Shown one piece after another: positions 24,757 to 34,800 of a stretch of 64,000 nt of DNA. The number at the start of each line of letters is the position of its first letter. The stretch's first letter is position 1. Both the position numbers and the translations under genes were made by a program. The DNA is from Stenotrophomonas maltophilia (GTDB taxonomy: Bacteria > Pseudomonadota > Gammaproteobacteria > Xanthomonadales > Xanthomonadaceae), in the NCBI RefSeq assembly GCF_002205165.1, contig NZ_NIVS01000040.1:53602-117601 (forward strand). Direction: 5' to 3'. The notes beneath the pieces were generated by a model. It was not told where the DNA came from. It saw only the letters and a list, made by a program, of their open reading frames with translations, and did not search any database.

Positions 24757-25368
24757 ATGAAGCCCCTCTTCCCTGCCCTGCTGCTGACGCTACTGCCGCT
24801 GGGCACGCTCGCCGCCACGCCGCCCACGCCTGCACAGATCGAGGCGGCGGTGATGGCGATGGTCGACGCGGAGAAGAAACCGGCCGCCTCCCCCCAGGAC
24901 CTGTTGCTGCAGTCGATGTATACCCCGCGTGGGTTCGAGCCTGGCCCGTGCTTTGCCAGCACCGCGGTCGCCGGCGCTTACGAGTGCCTGGTCGGCATGG
25001 AGATCGGCCTGAAGAACCGCTACCGGATGCTGCGCTTCATCCCGCAGGGCATGGGCTGGGCGATGCAGCGGGCCGATGTCGACGCGCCGGTTCCCCCACG
25101 TGAGCGTGTCCGCGCGCTGCTCAACGCGCAGCTTGATCGCCGTGCCGCGTCCATCGACGACGCCGCCACCCGCGAGGAACTGCGGGCGTTCCAGCAGCGG
25201 CTGCAGATCCTGGCGATCGAGAACTGCGAACTGCGCAGCACGCAGGTGCCGGAGATCCGCTGCGATGTCACCGCTGGGGATGACAGCGAGCGCGGCACCG
25301 ACCAACAGACCTATGCGTTCGACGCACAGGGCCAGTGGCAGAATGCCGCGCCGGAGGACGGGCGCTGA
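24757..25368 (+). CDS. Secreted protein of unknown function with four mature cysteines
   Basis: 203 residues. The signal peptide is MKPLFPALLLTLLPLGTLAA, with cleavage likely at LAA-TP. The mature part is predicted mostly helical, with four cysteines (GPCFAS, YECLVG, ENCELR, IRCDVT) that could form two disulfides in the periplasm. I recognise no domain. A TATACT hexamer (24724-24729) within CCTCTATACTG sits 28 bp before the ATG, a plausible -10 region. Its stop abuts the rlmD stop with no gap between the convergent genes. Confidence 0.65.
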   Translation: MKPLFPALLLTLLPLGTLAATPPTPAQIEAAVMAMVDAEKKPAASPQDLLLQSMYTPRGFEPGPCFASTAVAGAYECLVGMEIGLKNRYRMLRFIPQGMGWAMQRADVDAPVPPRERVRALLNAQLDRRAASIDDAATREELRAFQQRLQILAIENCELRSTQVPEIRCDVTAGDDSERGTDQQTYAFDAQGQWQNAAPEDGR

Positions 25369-26703
25369 TCAGCGCTTTTCGAACACCGCGATGCTTTCCA
25401 CGTGCGCGGTGTGCGGGAACATGTCCATCGCGCCGGCCGAGACCAGGGTGAACCCCTGCTCGTTGACCAGGTAACCGGCGTCGCGCGCCAGCGAGCCCGG
25501 ATGGCAGCTGACGTAGACGATGCGCTTGAACTGCTTCAGCGGCAGCTGCTGCAGCACTTCGATGGCGCCCGAGCGCGGTGGATCCAGCAGCAGCTTGTCG
25601 AAGCCCTGGCGCATCCACGAGGCCTGGCGCTGGTCCTGGGTGAGATCGGCGGCATGGAACTCGGCATTCTCCAGCCCATTGCGCACCGCGTTCTCACGCG
25701 CACGCGCCACCAGGCCGGCATCACCTTCCACACCGACCACGTTGCGCACGGTGCGCGCCAACGGCAGGGTGAAATTGCCCAGACCGCAGAACAGATCCAG
25801 CACGCGCTCGTCCGGGCCGGCATCCAGCAGGGCCAGCGCATGCGCGATCATCTGCACATTGAGCTTGGCGTTGACCTGGATGAAGTCCAGCGGGCGGAAT
25901 GCCAGCTCGACATCCCACGGTGCCAGCTTGAACGACAGTGGCACTTCGGCCGGCCACAGCGGGTGCACCGATTCCACGCCACCGGGCTGCAGCGAGATCG
26001 CAAAGCCGTGTTCCTGCCCGAAGGCGGTCCATGCGGCACGGTCGGCCTCGCTGAGCGGCTGCATGTGACGGATGGTCAGGACGATCGCGTCATCCCCGGC
26101 GATGAATTCGATCTGGGGGATATCGCGTTTGCCATCGAGCGTTTCGATGAACTCGGAGAGCACGCCGACCTTCATGCCGATCTCCGGGATGACGGTCAGG
26201 CACTGGCTCAGGTCCGCGACGAAGCGCGGATCCAGTTCCCGGAAGCCGACCAGGGTCTTGTCCTTCTTCTCCACGCGGCGCACCGAGAAGCGGCCCTTGC
26301 GGCGGTAGCCCCAACTGTCGCCGACCAGCGGCGGCAGCACGGTGCCCGGGGTGACGTGGCCGATCCGGGTCAGGTTGTCGATCAGCACCCGCTGCTTGGC
26401 CACGATCTGCTGCGACTCTTCCAGGTGCTGCAGCACGCAGCCGGCGCAGACGCCGAAATGCGGGCAGCGCGGGGTCACCCGCTGCGGTGAGGCCTGTACG
26501 ACCTCGATGGTGCGGGCTTCATCGAAATGACGATTGCGTGCGGTCGGCTCGGCGGTCACCACCTCGCCCGGCAGCGCGCCGGTGATGAAGGTGACCTTGC
26601 CACCCTCGCCGTCGCGGCGGGCAACGCCGCGGCCGTCATGGCTGAGGTCGAGGATGTCGGTCTGGAAAGGGGTTCGGTTGAGGCGGGAGCGGGTTCGGGC
26701 CAC
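25369..26703 (-). CDS. rlmD: 23S rRNA (uracil-1939-C5)-methyltransferase RlmD
   Basis: 444 residues with a GTG start. It has an N-terminal TRAM domain (RTPFQTDILDLSHDGRGVARR). Iron-sulfur cysteines are Cys80, Cys86 and Cys89 (RCPHFGVCAGC), with a later Cys in SQCLTVIP. The SAM-binding core contains VLDLFCGLGNFTLP, and the catalytic cysteine region is YVSCHPGSLARD. It methylates U1939 of 23S rRNA. GTG 26703 gives the start M/VARTRSR seen in relatives; a TTG seven codons upstream is an alternative. The promoter must lie in the 161-bp divergent gap shared with the receiver-Hpt gene. Confidence 0.93.
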   Translation of the reverse strand: MARTRSRLNRTPFQTDILDLSHDGRGVARRDGEGGKVTFITGALPGEVVTAEPTARNRHFDEARTIEVVQASPQRVTPRCPHFGVCAGCVLQHLEESQQIVAKQRVLIDNLTRIGHVTPGTVLPPLVGDSWGYRRKGRFSVRRVEKKDKTLVGFRELDPRFVADLSQCLTVIPEIGMKVGVLSEFIETLDGKRDIPQIEFIAGDDAIVLTIRHMQPLSEADRAAWTAFGQEHGFAISLQPGGVESVHPLWPAEVPLSFKLAPWDVELAFRPLDFIQVNAKLNVQMIAHALALLDAGPDERVLDLFCGLGNFTLPLARTVRNVVGVEGDAGLVARARENAVRNGLENAEFHAADLTQDQRQASWMRQGFDKLLLDPPRSGAIEVLQQLPLKQFKRIVYVSCHPGSLARDAGYLVNEQGFTLVSAGAMDMFPHTAHVESIAVFEKR

Positions 26704-26784
26704 GTGGCAACAGGCTGCGGGCAAAAAGGGTGCGTATTGTCGCAGATACCAACTGCCAACTGACTTGCCGCCGGCTGAAACCGC

Positions 26785-26812
26785 TTGCAGGTCGGGACTT
26801 CGCGTTTAATAT
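26785..26812 (+). promoter_or_regulatory. Predicted promoter of the receiver-Hpt gene
   Basis: TTGCAG (26785-26790) and TAATAT (26807-26812) are separated by 16 bp. The predicted transcript start is a few bases further on, within or just before a duplicated 11-bp ribosome-binding module (ATGGAGGCAGC at 26811-26821 and 26826-26836). Confidence 0.45.
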
Positions 26813-26864
26813 GGAGGCAGCTGACATGGAGGCAGCCCCAATGCAGATGACCCCGAGGGATCCC

Positions 26865-27575
26865 ATGCCCCGATTCCTGCTCGTCGAGGACGACACCATC
26901 AGCCGCGGCTTCTTCAAGGCCGCGCTGGAGACCCTGCCGGCGCAGGTGGATACCGCCGATTCCCTCGCCACGGCCATGGACCGCGCCCGCGGCAACCAGC
27001 ACGACCTGTGGCTGATCGACGTCAACCTGCCTGACGGCAATGGCACCCAGCTGCTGCAGGAACTGCGCCGCTCGCGGCCGGACACCCCGGCGCTGGCGCA
27101 TACCGCCGACGGCGACACCTCGATCCATTCGCGGCTGCGCGATGCCGGCTTCAGTGAAACCCTGGTCAAGCCGCTGAGCCGTGAGCACCTGCTCAAGGCC
27201 GTCCGCCGCGCGTTGGTGCACACCGCTGGCAGCCTGTCCGCCCCGCCGCTTGCCGAGTCCGGGGATGTGGAGGGCGAGCGCCAGGACTGGGACGAAACCA
27301 CGGCCCTGGCCGCGCTGAATGGGCAGCGCCATCACCTCATCGCGCTGCGCGAGCTGTTCCTGGCCGAGTTGCCGGGGGTCCGTGACGCAGTGGCGCAGGC
27401 CTTGCGCGATGACGATGTGCGGGCCCTGCGCGGGCAGTTGCATCGGCTGCAGGCCAGTTGCGGGTTCGTCGGCGCTGCGCGCCTGGCGCGGGCCGTTCGT
27501 CAGCTGCACCAGGCTCCGGAGTCGACCGGCGCGCAGAGCCGCTTCCGTGTAGCGGTCGACGCCCTGCTACAGTAA
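26865..27575 (+). CDS. Orphan response regulator: receiver domain plus C-terminal Hpt domain
   Basis: 236 residues counting from ATG 26865. The receiver domain (about 2-120) has the acidic pair in FLLVEDD and the phospho-acceptor Asp52 (LWLIDVNLPDG), with the conserved Lys in LVKPLS. After a linker, the C-terminal Hpt-like domain (about 150-236) has a candidate phospho-His193 in LHRLQASCGFVGA. No DNA-binding output domain and no kinase are nearby, so it is likely to be a phosphorelay intermediate for an unlinked hybrid kinase. Three in-frame ATGs (26826, 26841, 26865) each have a GGAGG- or GAGG-type site; 26865 is favoured because the receiver begins there. Confidence 0.82.
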   Translation: MPRFLLVEDDTISRGFFKAALETLPAQVDTADSLATAMDRARGNQHDLWLIDVNLPDGNGTQLLQELRRSRPDTPALAHTADGDTSIHSRLRDAGFSETLVKPLSREHLLKAVRRALVHTAGSLSAPPLAESGDVEGERQDWDETTALAALNGQRHHLIALRELFLAELPGVRDAVAQALRDDDVRALRGQLHRLQASCGFVGAARLARAVRQLHQAPESTGAQSRFRVAVDALLQ

Positions 27576-27603
27576 GCACGGGGCGGCAGCGGCCCGCCTG
27601 CGC

Positions 27604-28329
27604 TTACGTGCGCCGTCGGGCCAGGTCCTCCAGCATTTCCCAGGATTTCAGCCCCCGCCCGCCCAGATGGTGCATCAGCACTGCGCGCATCGGCCGGCGC
27701 AGGCTGCCCAGATCCTCGGGCCCCGGCAGTTCATCGGCGGCCAGCGCCAGCAGCGCGCTGCCGGTGGCGGTGCCACGGCGCTGATCCACACCGCGGTCGC
27801 TGAGCAGCCGGCGCGGCCCCTCCTGCGGGTCCAGCTCATAGCGTGCGGCCGGGTCGACCGGCTCCTCATCGCTGCCATGCAGCAGATCGAAGCCGAAGCC
27901 CAAGTCCTCCAGCAGGTCGCGTTCGAAACGACGCAGGGTCCAGGCCAACGGCTCGCCATCGCGCAGCCGTGCGCGGACCTGCGCGTAGTGGTCGTAAAGC
28001 TCCGGCAGCGGATCCTGGCGGGGCGCCAGCCGCATCAGCAGTTCGTTGATGTAGAACCCGGCCAGCATCGCCTGGCCGGTCAGGCGTGGCGCAGCGTCCA
28101 GGGCTTCGGCCCCGCGCAGCTGGGCCAGCTCGCCCCGCTGCACGGCGGTCAGGCGGATCCACTGCAATGGCTGCAGGGCCGCACGCAGCGCCTGGCTGCG
28201 CGGGCTGGACACGCCCCGGGCAAGCACCCCGATCCGGCCGTACTGCTCGGTCAGCACCTCGACCAGCAGGCTGGTTTCCCGCCACGGGCGGGCGTGAAGC
28301 ACGAACGCCGGCTCATCCTCGATGCGCAT
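27604..28329 (-). CDS. recO: DNA repair protein RecO
   Basis: 241 residues, normal RecO length. The N-terminal OB-fold starts [20 protein letters not shown] and contains GRIGVLARG. The helical C-terminal domain has [23 protein letters not shown] split across it, a typical RecO stretch. Unlike many homologues, it lacks an obvious four-cysteine zinc site, which is common in gammaproteobacteria. RecO works with RecR to load RecA at gaps. It is the last gene of the rnc-era-recO group, starting 31 bp after era. Confidence 0.92.
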   Translation of the reverse strand: MRIEDEPAFVLHARPWRETSLLVEVLTEQYGRIGVLARGVSSPRSQALRAALQPLQWIRLTAVQRGELAQLRGAEALDAAPRLTGQAMLAGFYINELLMRLAPRQDPLPELYDHYAQVRARLRDGEPLAWTLRRFERDLLEDLGFGFDLLHGSDEEPVDPAARYELDPQEGPRRLLSDRGVDQRRGTATGSALLALAADELPGPEDLGSLRRPMRAVLMHHLGGRGLKSWEMLEDLARRRT

Positions 28330-28360
28330 GGTTCAACCGCCCGGGGCTGAGGTGGCCGGC

Positions 28361-29257
28361 TTATTCGTAGCCGAACGCCTTGAGCGCGGCTTCGTCGTCG
28401 GACCAGCCTTCGCGCACGCGCACCCAGGTCTCCAGGAAGACCTTGGCGCCGAACAGGCGTTCCATCTGCAGGCGCGACTTGGCGCCGATCTCCTTCAGGC
28501 GGGTACCGGCCTTGCCGATCACGATCGCCTTCTGGCCTTCGCGTTCGACCCAGATCACCGCACCGATGCGCAGCAGGTTGCCGTCTTCGACGAAGCGCTC
28601 GATCTCGACCGTGGTCGCGTACGGCAGTTCTTCGCCCAGCTGGCGCATCAGCTGCTCGCGCACCAGCTCACCGGCGAGGAAGCGCTGGCTGCGGTCGGTG
28701 ATCTCGTCTTCACCGAACATCGGCGGGGCTTCCGGCAACAGCTTCATCAGGTCGCGGACCAGCGACTCCAGGCCGTTGCGCTTCTGCGCCGAGATCGGGT
28801 GCACCGCCGCGAACGCGCGGCCCTCGGTGACCTGCTGCAGGAACGGCAGCAGGGCGCCCTTGTCCTTCAGGCGGTCGATCTTGTTGACCACCAGCACCAC
28901 GGGGATGCCCGAGTCGCTGAGCACATTGAAGGCCAGGGTGTCTTCGTCATCCCAGCGGCCGGCTTCGATCACCAGCATGCCGGCATCCACGCCCTCGAGC
29001 GAGCCGCGCGCGGCGCGGTTCATCACCCGGTTCATGGCGCGCTTCTGCGCACGGTGCAGGCCGGGGGTGTCCACCAGCACGATCTGACCTTCCGGGTAGC
29101 TGGCAATGCCCAGCAACCGGTGCCGGGTAGTCTGCGGGCGGTTGGAGACGATGCTGACCTTGGCGCCCACCAGGGCGTTGGTCAGGGTGGATTTGCCGAC
29201 GTTGGGGCGGCCGATGACGGCCACGCTGCCGGAACGATGGGGGGTTGCTTCGTTCAC
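28361..29257 (-). CDS. era: GTPase Era
   Basis: 298 residues. The P-loop GRPNVGKS lies at 16-23, with G3 DTPG and G4 NKID. The C-terminal KH domain includes the [15 protein letters not shown] segment. Era binds the 3' end of 16S rRNA and checks 30S assembly. Its start overlaps the rnc stop by 4 bp, so synthesis is coupled to RNase III. Confidence 0.96.
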   Translation of the reverse strand: MNEATPHRSGSVAVIGRPNVGKSTLTNALVGAKVSIVSNRPQTTRHRLLGIASYPEGQIVLVDTPGLHRAQKRAMNRVMNRAARGSLEGVDAGMLVIEAGRWDDEDTLAFNVLSDSGIPVVLVVNKIDRLKDKGALLPFLQQVTEGRAFAAVHPISAQKRNGLESLVRDLMKLLPEAPPMFGEDEITDRSQRFLAGELVREQLMRQLGEELPYATTVEIERFVEDGNLLRIGAVIWVEREGQKAIVIGKAGTRLKEIGAKSRLQMERLFGAKVFLETWVRVREGWSDDEAALKAFGYE

Positions 29258-29934
29258 TTGGAATCCAGTTGCTCAAGGGCGGCGGCAGCCGCTTGTTGTT
29301 CGGCCAGCCGTCGCGAGGCACCTTCGCCTTCGGTGCTGACAGCGGGGTCGGTTACGCCGCAGCGTACCCGGAAGGTCTTGGCGTGATCGTCACCCGATTC
29401 TGACACCAGCTCGTAGAGCGGCAGCGCCTTCTGTCGGGCCTGCAGCCATTCCTGCAGGCGGGTCTTGGGGTCTTTCTCGGGCTTGCCGGTGGCCGGCAGG
29501 GCCTGCATCGAGGCACTGAACCACGGCAGCACCACCGTGCGGCAGGCGGCGAAGCCGGCATCGAGGTAGATCGCCGCGACCACGGCCTCGAGCGCATCGG
29601 CCAGGATGGAGTCGCGGCGGTGGCCGCCGGTCTTCATCTCGCCAGGCCCCAGGATCAGGCGGTCGCCCAGCTGCAGTTCGCGCGCGATCACCGCCAGCGC
29701 GCCTTCGCGCACCAGTTCGGCACGGGCACGGGTCAGCGCGCCCTCGTCGGCCTTGGGCCAGCGTTCGTAGAGCGCCTGGGCCACCATCATGTTGACGATG
29801 CTGTCGCCGAGGAATTCCAGCCGCTCATTATTGGGCGTGCCGGCGCTGCGATGCGTCAGCGCCTGCTGGAGCAGGCCCGGATCGTTGAAGGCGTGACCGA
29901 TCAGGTCACCGCGTTGGAAGGTCTTAGTCGGCAC
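29254..29934 (-). CDS. rnc: Ribonuclease III
   Basis: 226 residues. The RNase III signature [10 protein letters not shown] lies at 36-45. The acidic residues of the second metal site ([15 protein letters not shown]) are present, and a dsRNA-binding domain fills the C-terminal third (about 155-226, with [18 protein letters not shown]). It processes rRNA precursors and cleaves double-stranded RNA. Its start overlaps the upstream DUF4845 gene by 11 bp. Confidence 0.96.
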   Translation of the reverse strand: MPTKTFQRGDLIGHAFNDPGLLQQALTHRSAGTPNNERLEFLGDSIVNMMVAQALYERWPKADEGALTRARAELVREGALAVIARELQLGDRLILGPGEMKTGGHRRDSILADALEAVVAAIYLDAGFAACRTVVLPWFSASMQALPATGKPEKDPKTRLQEWLQARQKALPLYELVSESGDDHAKTFRVRCGVTDPAVSTEGEGASRRLAEQQAAAAALEQLDSK

Positions 29935-30307
29935 CGCTACGGGTCAATTCCTGGTTTGAATCAAATTTGCCCACCACGTCCAGGTTGCCGATCATTTCAC
30001 GGCGCACTTCGTAGTAGACCTTCATGTTCCAGCCGCCATCGATGCGATCGAACTTCACGTCGGCGGGTTTCACGTTCTCGGAGTAATTGATGTACAGGCG
30101 CTTGAAGAACATCTCCTGGATGCGGCGCGGCTCCATGTTGCCCACGCCCGGCTCCTTGGCCAGGCTCTTCATCGCCGAACGGACGGCGTAGTACTCCTGG
30201 TACATCGGGAACAGCTTCATCCCGATGTACAGGAAGAAGGCGACCACGATCAGCACCACCAGGAACGAGGTCAAGGTGATGCCGCGCTGCGATGTCATGT
30301 TCTTCAT
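29924..30307 (-). CDS. DUF4845 small membrane protein
   Basis: 127 residues from [12 protein letters not shown], with GGGGAGAA upstream of ATG 30307. One transmembrane segment lies near the N-terminus (about 13-32, [19 protein letters not shown]), followed by a periplasmic domain. The N-terminal QRGITL followed by a hydrophobic stretch looks pilin-like. The gene conserved between lepB and rnc in this group of bacteria is DUF4845; its role is unknown. It overlaps rnc by 11 bp. Confidence 0.85.
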   Translation of the reverse strand: MKNMTSQRGITLTSFLVVLIVVAFFLYIGMKLFPMYQEYYAVRSAMKSLAKEPGVGNMEPRRIQEMFFKRLYINYSENVKPADVKFDRIDGGWNMKVYYEVRREMIGNLDVVGKFDSNQELTRSGAD

Positions 30308-30339
30308 TGCGTTCTCCCCAGATACGCGTGTGCCATGAA

Positions 30340-31134
30340 TCAATGAATGGCCGTGCCGATCCGCGACGGTTCGAAGCCGTCCTTGCAGAACCAGCCCGAG
30401 CAGTTCAGCCAGATCAGGAAGGCCTTGCCGCGGAGATTCTCCTCCGGCAGCAGGCCCCAGAAGCGGCCGTCGTCGCTGTTGTCACGATTGTCGCCCATGA
30501 CCAGGTACTTGCCGGCCGGGACCGTCCACTGCCCTTCACCACGGGCGTAATCGGTCTCGAGCACGGTATGGGTGCGGCCCGGCAGGTGCTCGACCAGCAG
30601 CGAGCTGCCCTCGCCCTGACCGTTGTGGCCCGCGTACAGGCCCTTGTTGTCGTACTTGAGCGGCTCGCCGTTGAGGATCAGGCCGTTGCCCTGGAACTCG
30701 ATCTGGTCGCCCGGCACGCCGATCACGCGCTTGATGAAGTTCTCGCCCTTGGCCGGATCGTTGTCCGAGTGGCCCGGGAAGTGGAACACCACCACGTCGC
30801 CACGCTTGGGCTCACCGAACGGGACCACCTTGGCGTTGTTGAGCGGCAGGCGCAGGCCGTAGGAGAACTTGTTGACCAGGATGAAATCGCCGATCAGCAG
30901 GTTGGGCATCATCGAGCTGGACGGGATCTTGTACGGCTCGGCGATGAAGCTGCGCACCACCAGCACGATCGCCAGCACCGGGAAGAACGCCCGCGCGTAA
31001 TCGACCATCACCGGCTCGGTGTCCAGCAGGCCGGCGCGCTGGGCGCGGCGCTTGGCGAAGTACAGCTTTTCGGCCAGCAGGATCAGGCCCGAGGCCAACG
31101 TCAGTACGACCAGGAGGAGCTCAAACAATTTCAT
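30340..31134 (-). CDS. lepB: Signal peptidase I
   Basis: 264 residues. Two N-terminal transmembrane helices (about 4-22 and 50-64) lead to the periplasmic catalytic domain. The catalytic Ser74 lies in IPSSSMMPNLLIGD and the general base Lys136 in IKRVIGVPGDQ, with MGDNRDNSDDGRFWG further on. It cleaves Sec and Tat signal peptides at the inner membrane. It lies 100 bp downstream of lepA and 32 bp upstream of DUF4845 on the same strand. Confidence 0.96.
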   Translation of the reverse strand: MKLFELLLVVLTLASGLILLAEKLYFAKRRAQRAGLLDTEPVMVDYARAFFPVLAIVLVVRSFIAEPYKIPSSSMMPNLLIGDFILVNKFSYGLRLPLNNAKVVPFGEPKRGDVVVFHFPGHSDNDPAKGENFIKRVIGVPGDQIEFQGNGLILNGEPLKYDNKGLYAGHNGQGEGSSLLVEHLPGRTHTVLETDYARGEGQWTVPAGKYLVMGDNRDNSDDGRFWGLLPEENLRGKAFLIWLNCSGWFCKDGFEPSRIGTAIH

Positions 31135-31234
31135 GCAGTGTCCTTGGGAACGATTGCAGCGGTGTGGTGTGCCCCTGCGCGCCTGGCGACACCGATCCGG
31201 TGCCGCCTGCCGCCGCCGGGAAAGCCATCCGGCC

Positions 31235-33040
31235 TTACTTGTCCATCTGCAGCACGGCCAGGAAGGCTTCCTGCGGGATTTCCACGCGGCCGACCTGCTT
31301 CATGCGCTTCTTGCCTTCCTTCTGTTTCTCGAGCAGCTTCTTCTTGCGCGAAACGTCGCCACCATAGCACTTGGCCAGCACGTTCTTGCGCATCGCCTTG
31401 ACCGTGGTGCGCGAGATGATCTGCGACCCGACGGCGGCCTGGATGGCCACGTCGAACTGCTGGCGCGGGATCAGATCCTTCATCTTCTCGCACAGCTCGC
31501 GGCCACGGCGGTCGGCATGGCTGCGGTGCACGATCAGCGACAGCGCGTCGACCTTGTCGCCGTTGATCAGCACGTCCACGCGCACGAACGGGCCGGCATC
31601 GAAACGCACGAAGTGATAGTCCAGCGAGGCGTAGCCACGGCTGACCGACTTGAGCTTGTCGAAGAAGTCCAGCACCACCTCGGCCATCGGCAGCTCGTAG
31701 CTGATCTGTACCTGGCTGCCCAGGTAGTTGATGCCGATCTGGCTGCCGCGCTTTTCTTCGCACAGCTTGATGATGTTGCCGATGTACTCCTCGGGCGTAA
31801 GCACGTTGGCGCGGATGATCGGCTCGCGGATCTCATCGACCATGTTCACCGGCGGCAGCTTGGCCGGGTTGTCCATGTTGATGATGGTGCCGTCGGTCTT
31901 GAGCACTTCATAGACCACGGTCGGCGCGGTGCTGATCAGGTCCAGGTTGTACTCGCGCTCCAGGCGCTCCTGCACGATTTCCATGTGCAGCATGCCCAGG
32001 AAGCCGCAGCGGAAGCCGAAGCCCATCGCCTCGGAGCTTTCCGGCTCGAAGCGCAGCGCGGCATCGTTCAGGCGCAGCTTGTCCAGCGCTTCGCGCAGGT
32101 CCGGGTAATCCTCGGCATCGACCGGGAACAGGCCGGCGAACACGCGCGGCTGCATTTCCTGGAAGCCCGGCAGCGGCTTGGCGGCCGGATCGGCGGCCAT
32201 GGTCAGGGTGTCGCCGACCGGCGCGCCGTGCACGTCCTTGATGCTGGCCGTCACCCAGCCCACCTCACCGGCGTTCAGTGCCGGCAGCACCTTGCGCTTG
32301 GGGGTGAACACGCCGACGTTGTCGACCTGGTGGTTGCGGCCGGTGGACATCACCTGCAGCTTGTCGCCGGCCTTGATCTGGCCCTGCATCACGCGCACCA
32401 GCGAGACCACGCCGAGGTAGTTGTCGAACCACGAGTCGATGATCAGCGCCTGCAGCTTGTCGGTATCGCGCGGTACCGGCGGCGGGATGCGATGCACGAT
32501 CGCTTCCAGCACATCGCCCACGTTCAGGCCGGTCTTGGCACTGACTGCCACCGCATCGGTGGCATCGATGCCGATCACGGCCTCGATCTCGGCCTTGGCA
32601 CGGTCGATGTCGGCGGTGGGCAGGTCGATCTTGTTGATCACCGGCACCACTTCCAGGCCCTGCTCGACGGCCGTGTAGCAGTTGGCCACGGACTGCGCTT
32701 CCACGCCCTGGGCCGCATCGACCACCAGCAGCGCGCCTTCGCAGGCGGCCAGCGAGCGGCTGACTTCATAGGAGAAGTCGACATGCCCGGGGGTGTCGAT
32801 GAAGTTCAGGTGGTAGGTGTGGCCGTCTTTGGCGACGTACGGCAGCGAGACCGACTGGGCCTTGATGGTGATGCCACGCTCGCGCTCGATCGGGTTCGAG
32901 TCGAGCACCTGCGCCTCCATCTCACGGGCCTGGAGGCCACCGCAAAGCTGGATGATGCGATCGGCCAGCGTGGACTTGCCGTGGTCGACGTGGGCGATGA
33001 TGGAGAAGTTGCGGATGAACCGCATCGAATCAGAAGACAT
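31235..33040 (-). CDS. lepA: Elongation factor 4 (LepA)
   Basis: 601 residues. The G domain has the P-loop AHVDHGKST, the switch region [19 protein letters not shown] and NKIDLP. Domains II-III follow, then the LepA-specific C-terminal domain, ending [12 protein letters not shown]4 remodels stalled ribosomes (back-translocation or assembly factor). The start [19 protein letters not shown] matches xanthomonad LepA; a second ATG five codons in is possible. It sits in the usual lepA-lepB order. Confidence 0.96.
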   Translation of the reverse strand: MSSDSMRFIRNFSIIAHVDHGKSTLADRIIQLCGGLQAREMEAQVLDSNPIERERGITIKAQSVSLPYVAKDGHTYHLNFIDTPGHVDFSYEVSRSLAACEGALLVVDAAQGVEAQSVANCYTAVEQGLEVVPVINKIDLPTADIDRAKAEIEAVIGIDATDAVAVSAKTGLNVGDVLEAIVHRIPPPVPRDTDKLQALIIDSWFDNYLGVVSLVRVMQGQIKAGDKLQVMSTGRNHQVDNVGVFTPKRKVLPALNAGEVGWVTASIKDVHGAPVGDTLTMAADPAAKPLPGFQEMQPRVFAGLFPVDAEDYPDLREALDKLRLNDAALRFEPESSEAMGFGFRCGFLGMLHMEIVQERLEREYNLDLISTAPTVVYEVLKTDGTIINMDNPAKLPPVNMVDEIREPIIRANVLTPEEYIGNIIKLCEEKRGSQIGINYLGSQVQISYELPMAEVVLDFFDKLKSVSRGYASLDYHFVRFDAGPFVRVDVLINGDKVDALSLIVHRSHADRRGRELCEKMKDLIPRQQFDVAIQAAVGSQIISRTTVKAMRKNVLAKCYGGDVSRKKKLLEKQKEGKKRMKQVGRVEIPQEAFLAVLQMDK

Positions 33041-33139
33041 AGGTGGCGGCGGCGCGTCGCGTCGTCAGGATGACTGCGGATTATCGCATGGCCGGCCCGA
33101 TCCCGCGTGGGCCCGGCAGCGATTGTCGCCAACGGCCCC

Positions 33140-33173
33140 CCAGAAACGACCGGGCCCGCCGAAGCGGGCCCGG
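33140..33173 (-). terminator. Probable terminator after mucD
   Basis: A 10-bp stem CCGGGCCCGC/GCGGGCCCGG with a four-base loop lies about 20 bp past the mucD stop. On the minus strand it is followed by TCGTTTCTGG, a weak T stretch. It would partly separate mucD from lepA. Confidence 0.6.
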
Positions 33174-33192
33174 AAACACAGGCGGGGCGGGC

Positions 33193-34719
33193 TTACTGCC
33201 CGGCCTTGACCGCCACGAAGGCGCTGTTGCCGTTGGCGCGGACCAGCAACATGACCACGTCGCCCTTGCTGTAACCGCCCAGCGCCTTGTTCAGCGCGGC
33301 CACGCTGCCGACCGGGGTCCGGCCGACCTGCAGCACCACCAGGCCCGGCGAGAGGCCGGCGTCCCGCGCGGACTGGCCGTTGACCCGGGTGATGCGGACA
33401 CCCTCACCCGCCGACAGGCCCAGCTGCTGGCGCTGCGCGGCGGTCAGATCCGCCACCTCCAGCCCCAGCAGGGCGTTGGCGCCGGTTTCCGGCTTGGCCG
33501 CTTCCGCGGCCGGACGGGTGGCGCCCCGCTCGGCGTCCTCGGCCAGCTCGGTCAGGGTGGCGGTGATCTCCCGCTCCTTGCCATCGCGCAGCACGCTCAG
33601 GCGCACCTTGCTGCCCGGTGGCAGCGCGCCGATGGCCGGCGGCAGGTCACTGAAGGTAGTGATCGGGCTGCCATTGACCGAGCGGATCACGTCACCCGGC
33701 TCGATGCCGGCCTTGAGCGCTGCGCTGCCCGGGACCACTTCGTTGACCAGCGCGCCGCGGCTGTCCGGCAGGCCCAGACCCTGTGCCTTGAGGCCATCGA
33801 TCGGGCCGACCGCCGCACCGAGCTGACCGCGGCTGACCCGGCCGGAGGTCTTTATCTGCTCCACCGCACCCATCGCCAGATCGATCGGGATCGCGAAGCT
33901 CACGCCCATGTAGCCCCCCGAACCGGAGAGGATCTGCGAGTTGATGCCGACCACTTCGCCACGGGTATTGAGCAGCGGGCCACCGGAGTTGCCCTGGTTG
34001 ATCGCCACGTCGGTCTGGATGAAGGGCACGTAGCGCTGGTCCGGGCCGCCGGTGCTGCGGCCGACGGCGCTGACCACGCCTGCGGTGACCGAGTGGTCCA
34101 ACCCGAACGGCGAGCCGATCGCGACCACCCACTGGCCCGGCTTGAGCGTATTGGAATCGCCCACGCGCACGGTTGGGAGATTCTTGGCGTCGATCTTGAG
34201 CAGGGCCACGTCGTACTGCTGGTCGCTGCCAACCACCTTGGCGGTGAACTCGCGGCGGTCGCTCAACTTGACCTTTACTTCGCTCGCGTCGGCGACCACA
34301 TGGTGATTGGTCAGCACGTAGCCGTCGGCGGAGATGATGAAGCCCGAGCCCATGCCGCGGCCGCGGATGCTCGGGGTGCCTTCATCGGGGCCATCGGCGC
34401 CCTGCCCCGGCATCTGGAAGTCCGGACCGAAGAAGCGACGGAAGAACTCAGGCATGTCCTGGTCGGCCGGGCCGGCCATGCGTGCCTGGCGGTTGCTGCG
34501 GGTGATAGTGGTCTCGACATTGACCACGCCCGGCCCAACCTGTTCGACCAGGTTGGTGAAGTCCGGCAGACCGCTGACCAGTTGCGGCGCAGGCGCCCGG
34601 GGGGCGGCGGCGGCCGCCGGCGCGGCAGCGGTGGCCGGCGACGGCGACTGTGCGCAGGCCACCAGCGGGAGCGTCATGGCGATCAGCGCCAGGGCATGGG
34701 TACGGATACGGGCGGTCAT
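33193..34719 (-). CDS. mucD: Do-family serine protease MucD/DegP with lipobox
   Basis: 508 residues. The trypsin-like domain has His140 (LTNHHVV), Asp170 (QYDVALLKID) and Ser245 (GNSGGPL), followed by two PDZ domains (about 300-390 and 410-505). The signal sequence ends LPLVACAQ, which fits a lipobox (Cys22) rather than a plain signal peptidase I site, so it may be lipid-anchored. It degrades or refolds misfolded envelope proteins. Its place directly after rpoE-rseA makes it part of the envelope stress response; the gap to rseA is 81 bp. Confidence 0.92.
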   Translation of the reverse strand: MTARIRTHALALIAMTLPLVACAQSPSPATAAAPAAAAAPRAPAPQLVSGLPDFTNLVEQVGPGVVNVETTITRSNRQARMAGPADQDMPEFFRRFFGPDFQMPGQGADGPDEGTPSIRGRGMGSGFIISADGYVLTNHHVVADASEVKVKLSDRREFTAKVVGSDQQYDVALLKIDAKNLPTVRVGDSNTLKPGQWVVAIGSPFGLDHSVTAGVVSAVGRSTGGPDQRYVPFIQTDVAINQGNSGGPLLNTRGEVVGINSQILSGSGGYMGVSFAIPIDLAMGAVEQIKTSGRVSRGQLGAAVGPIDGLKAQGLGLPDSRGALVNEVVPGSAALKAGIEPGDVIRSVNGSPITTFSDLPPAIGALPPGSKVRLSVLRDGKEREITATLTELAEDAERGATRPAAEAAKPETGANALLGLEVADLTAAQRQQLGLSAGEGVRITRVNGQSARDAGLSPGLVVLQVGRTPVGSVAALNKALGGYSKGDVVMLLVRANGNSAFVAVKAGQ

Positions 34720-34800
34720 CAGACACGAACCTCCGGGTCAGGGAACAAAGGGGGGACGCTCCGGCAACGCGGCCGGAGCGGAACGTCAGGGCGACGATGC

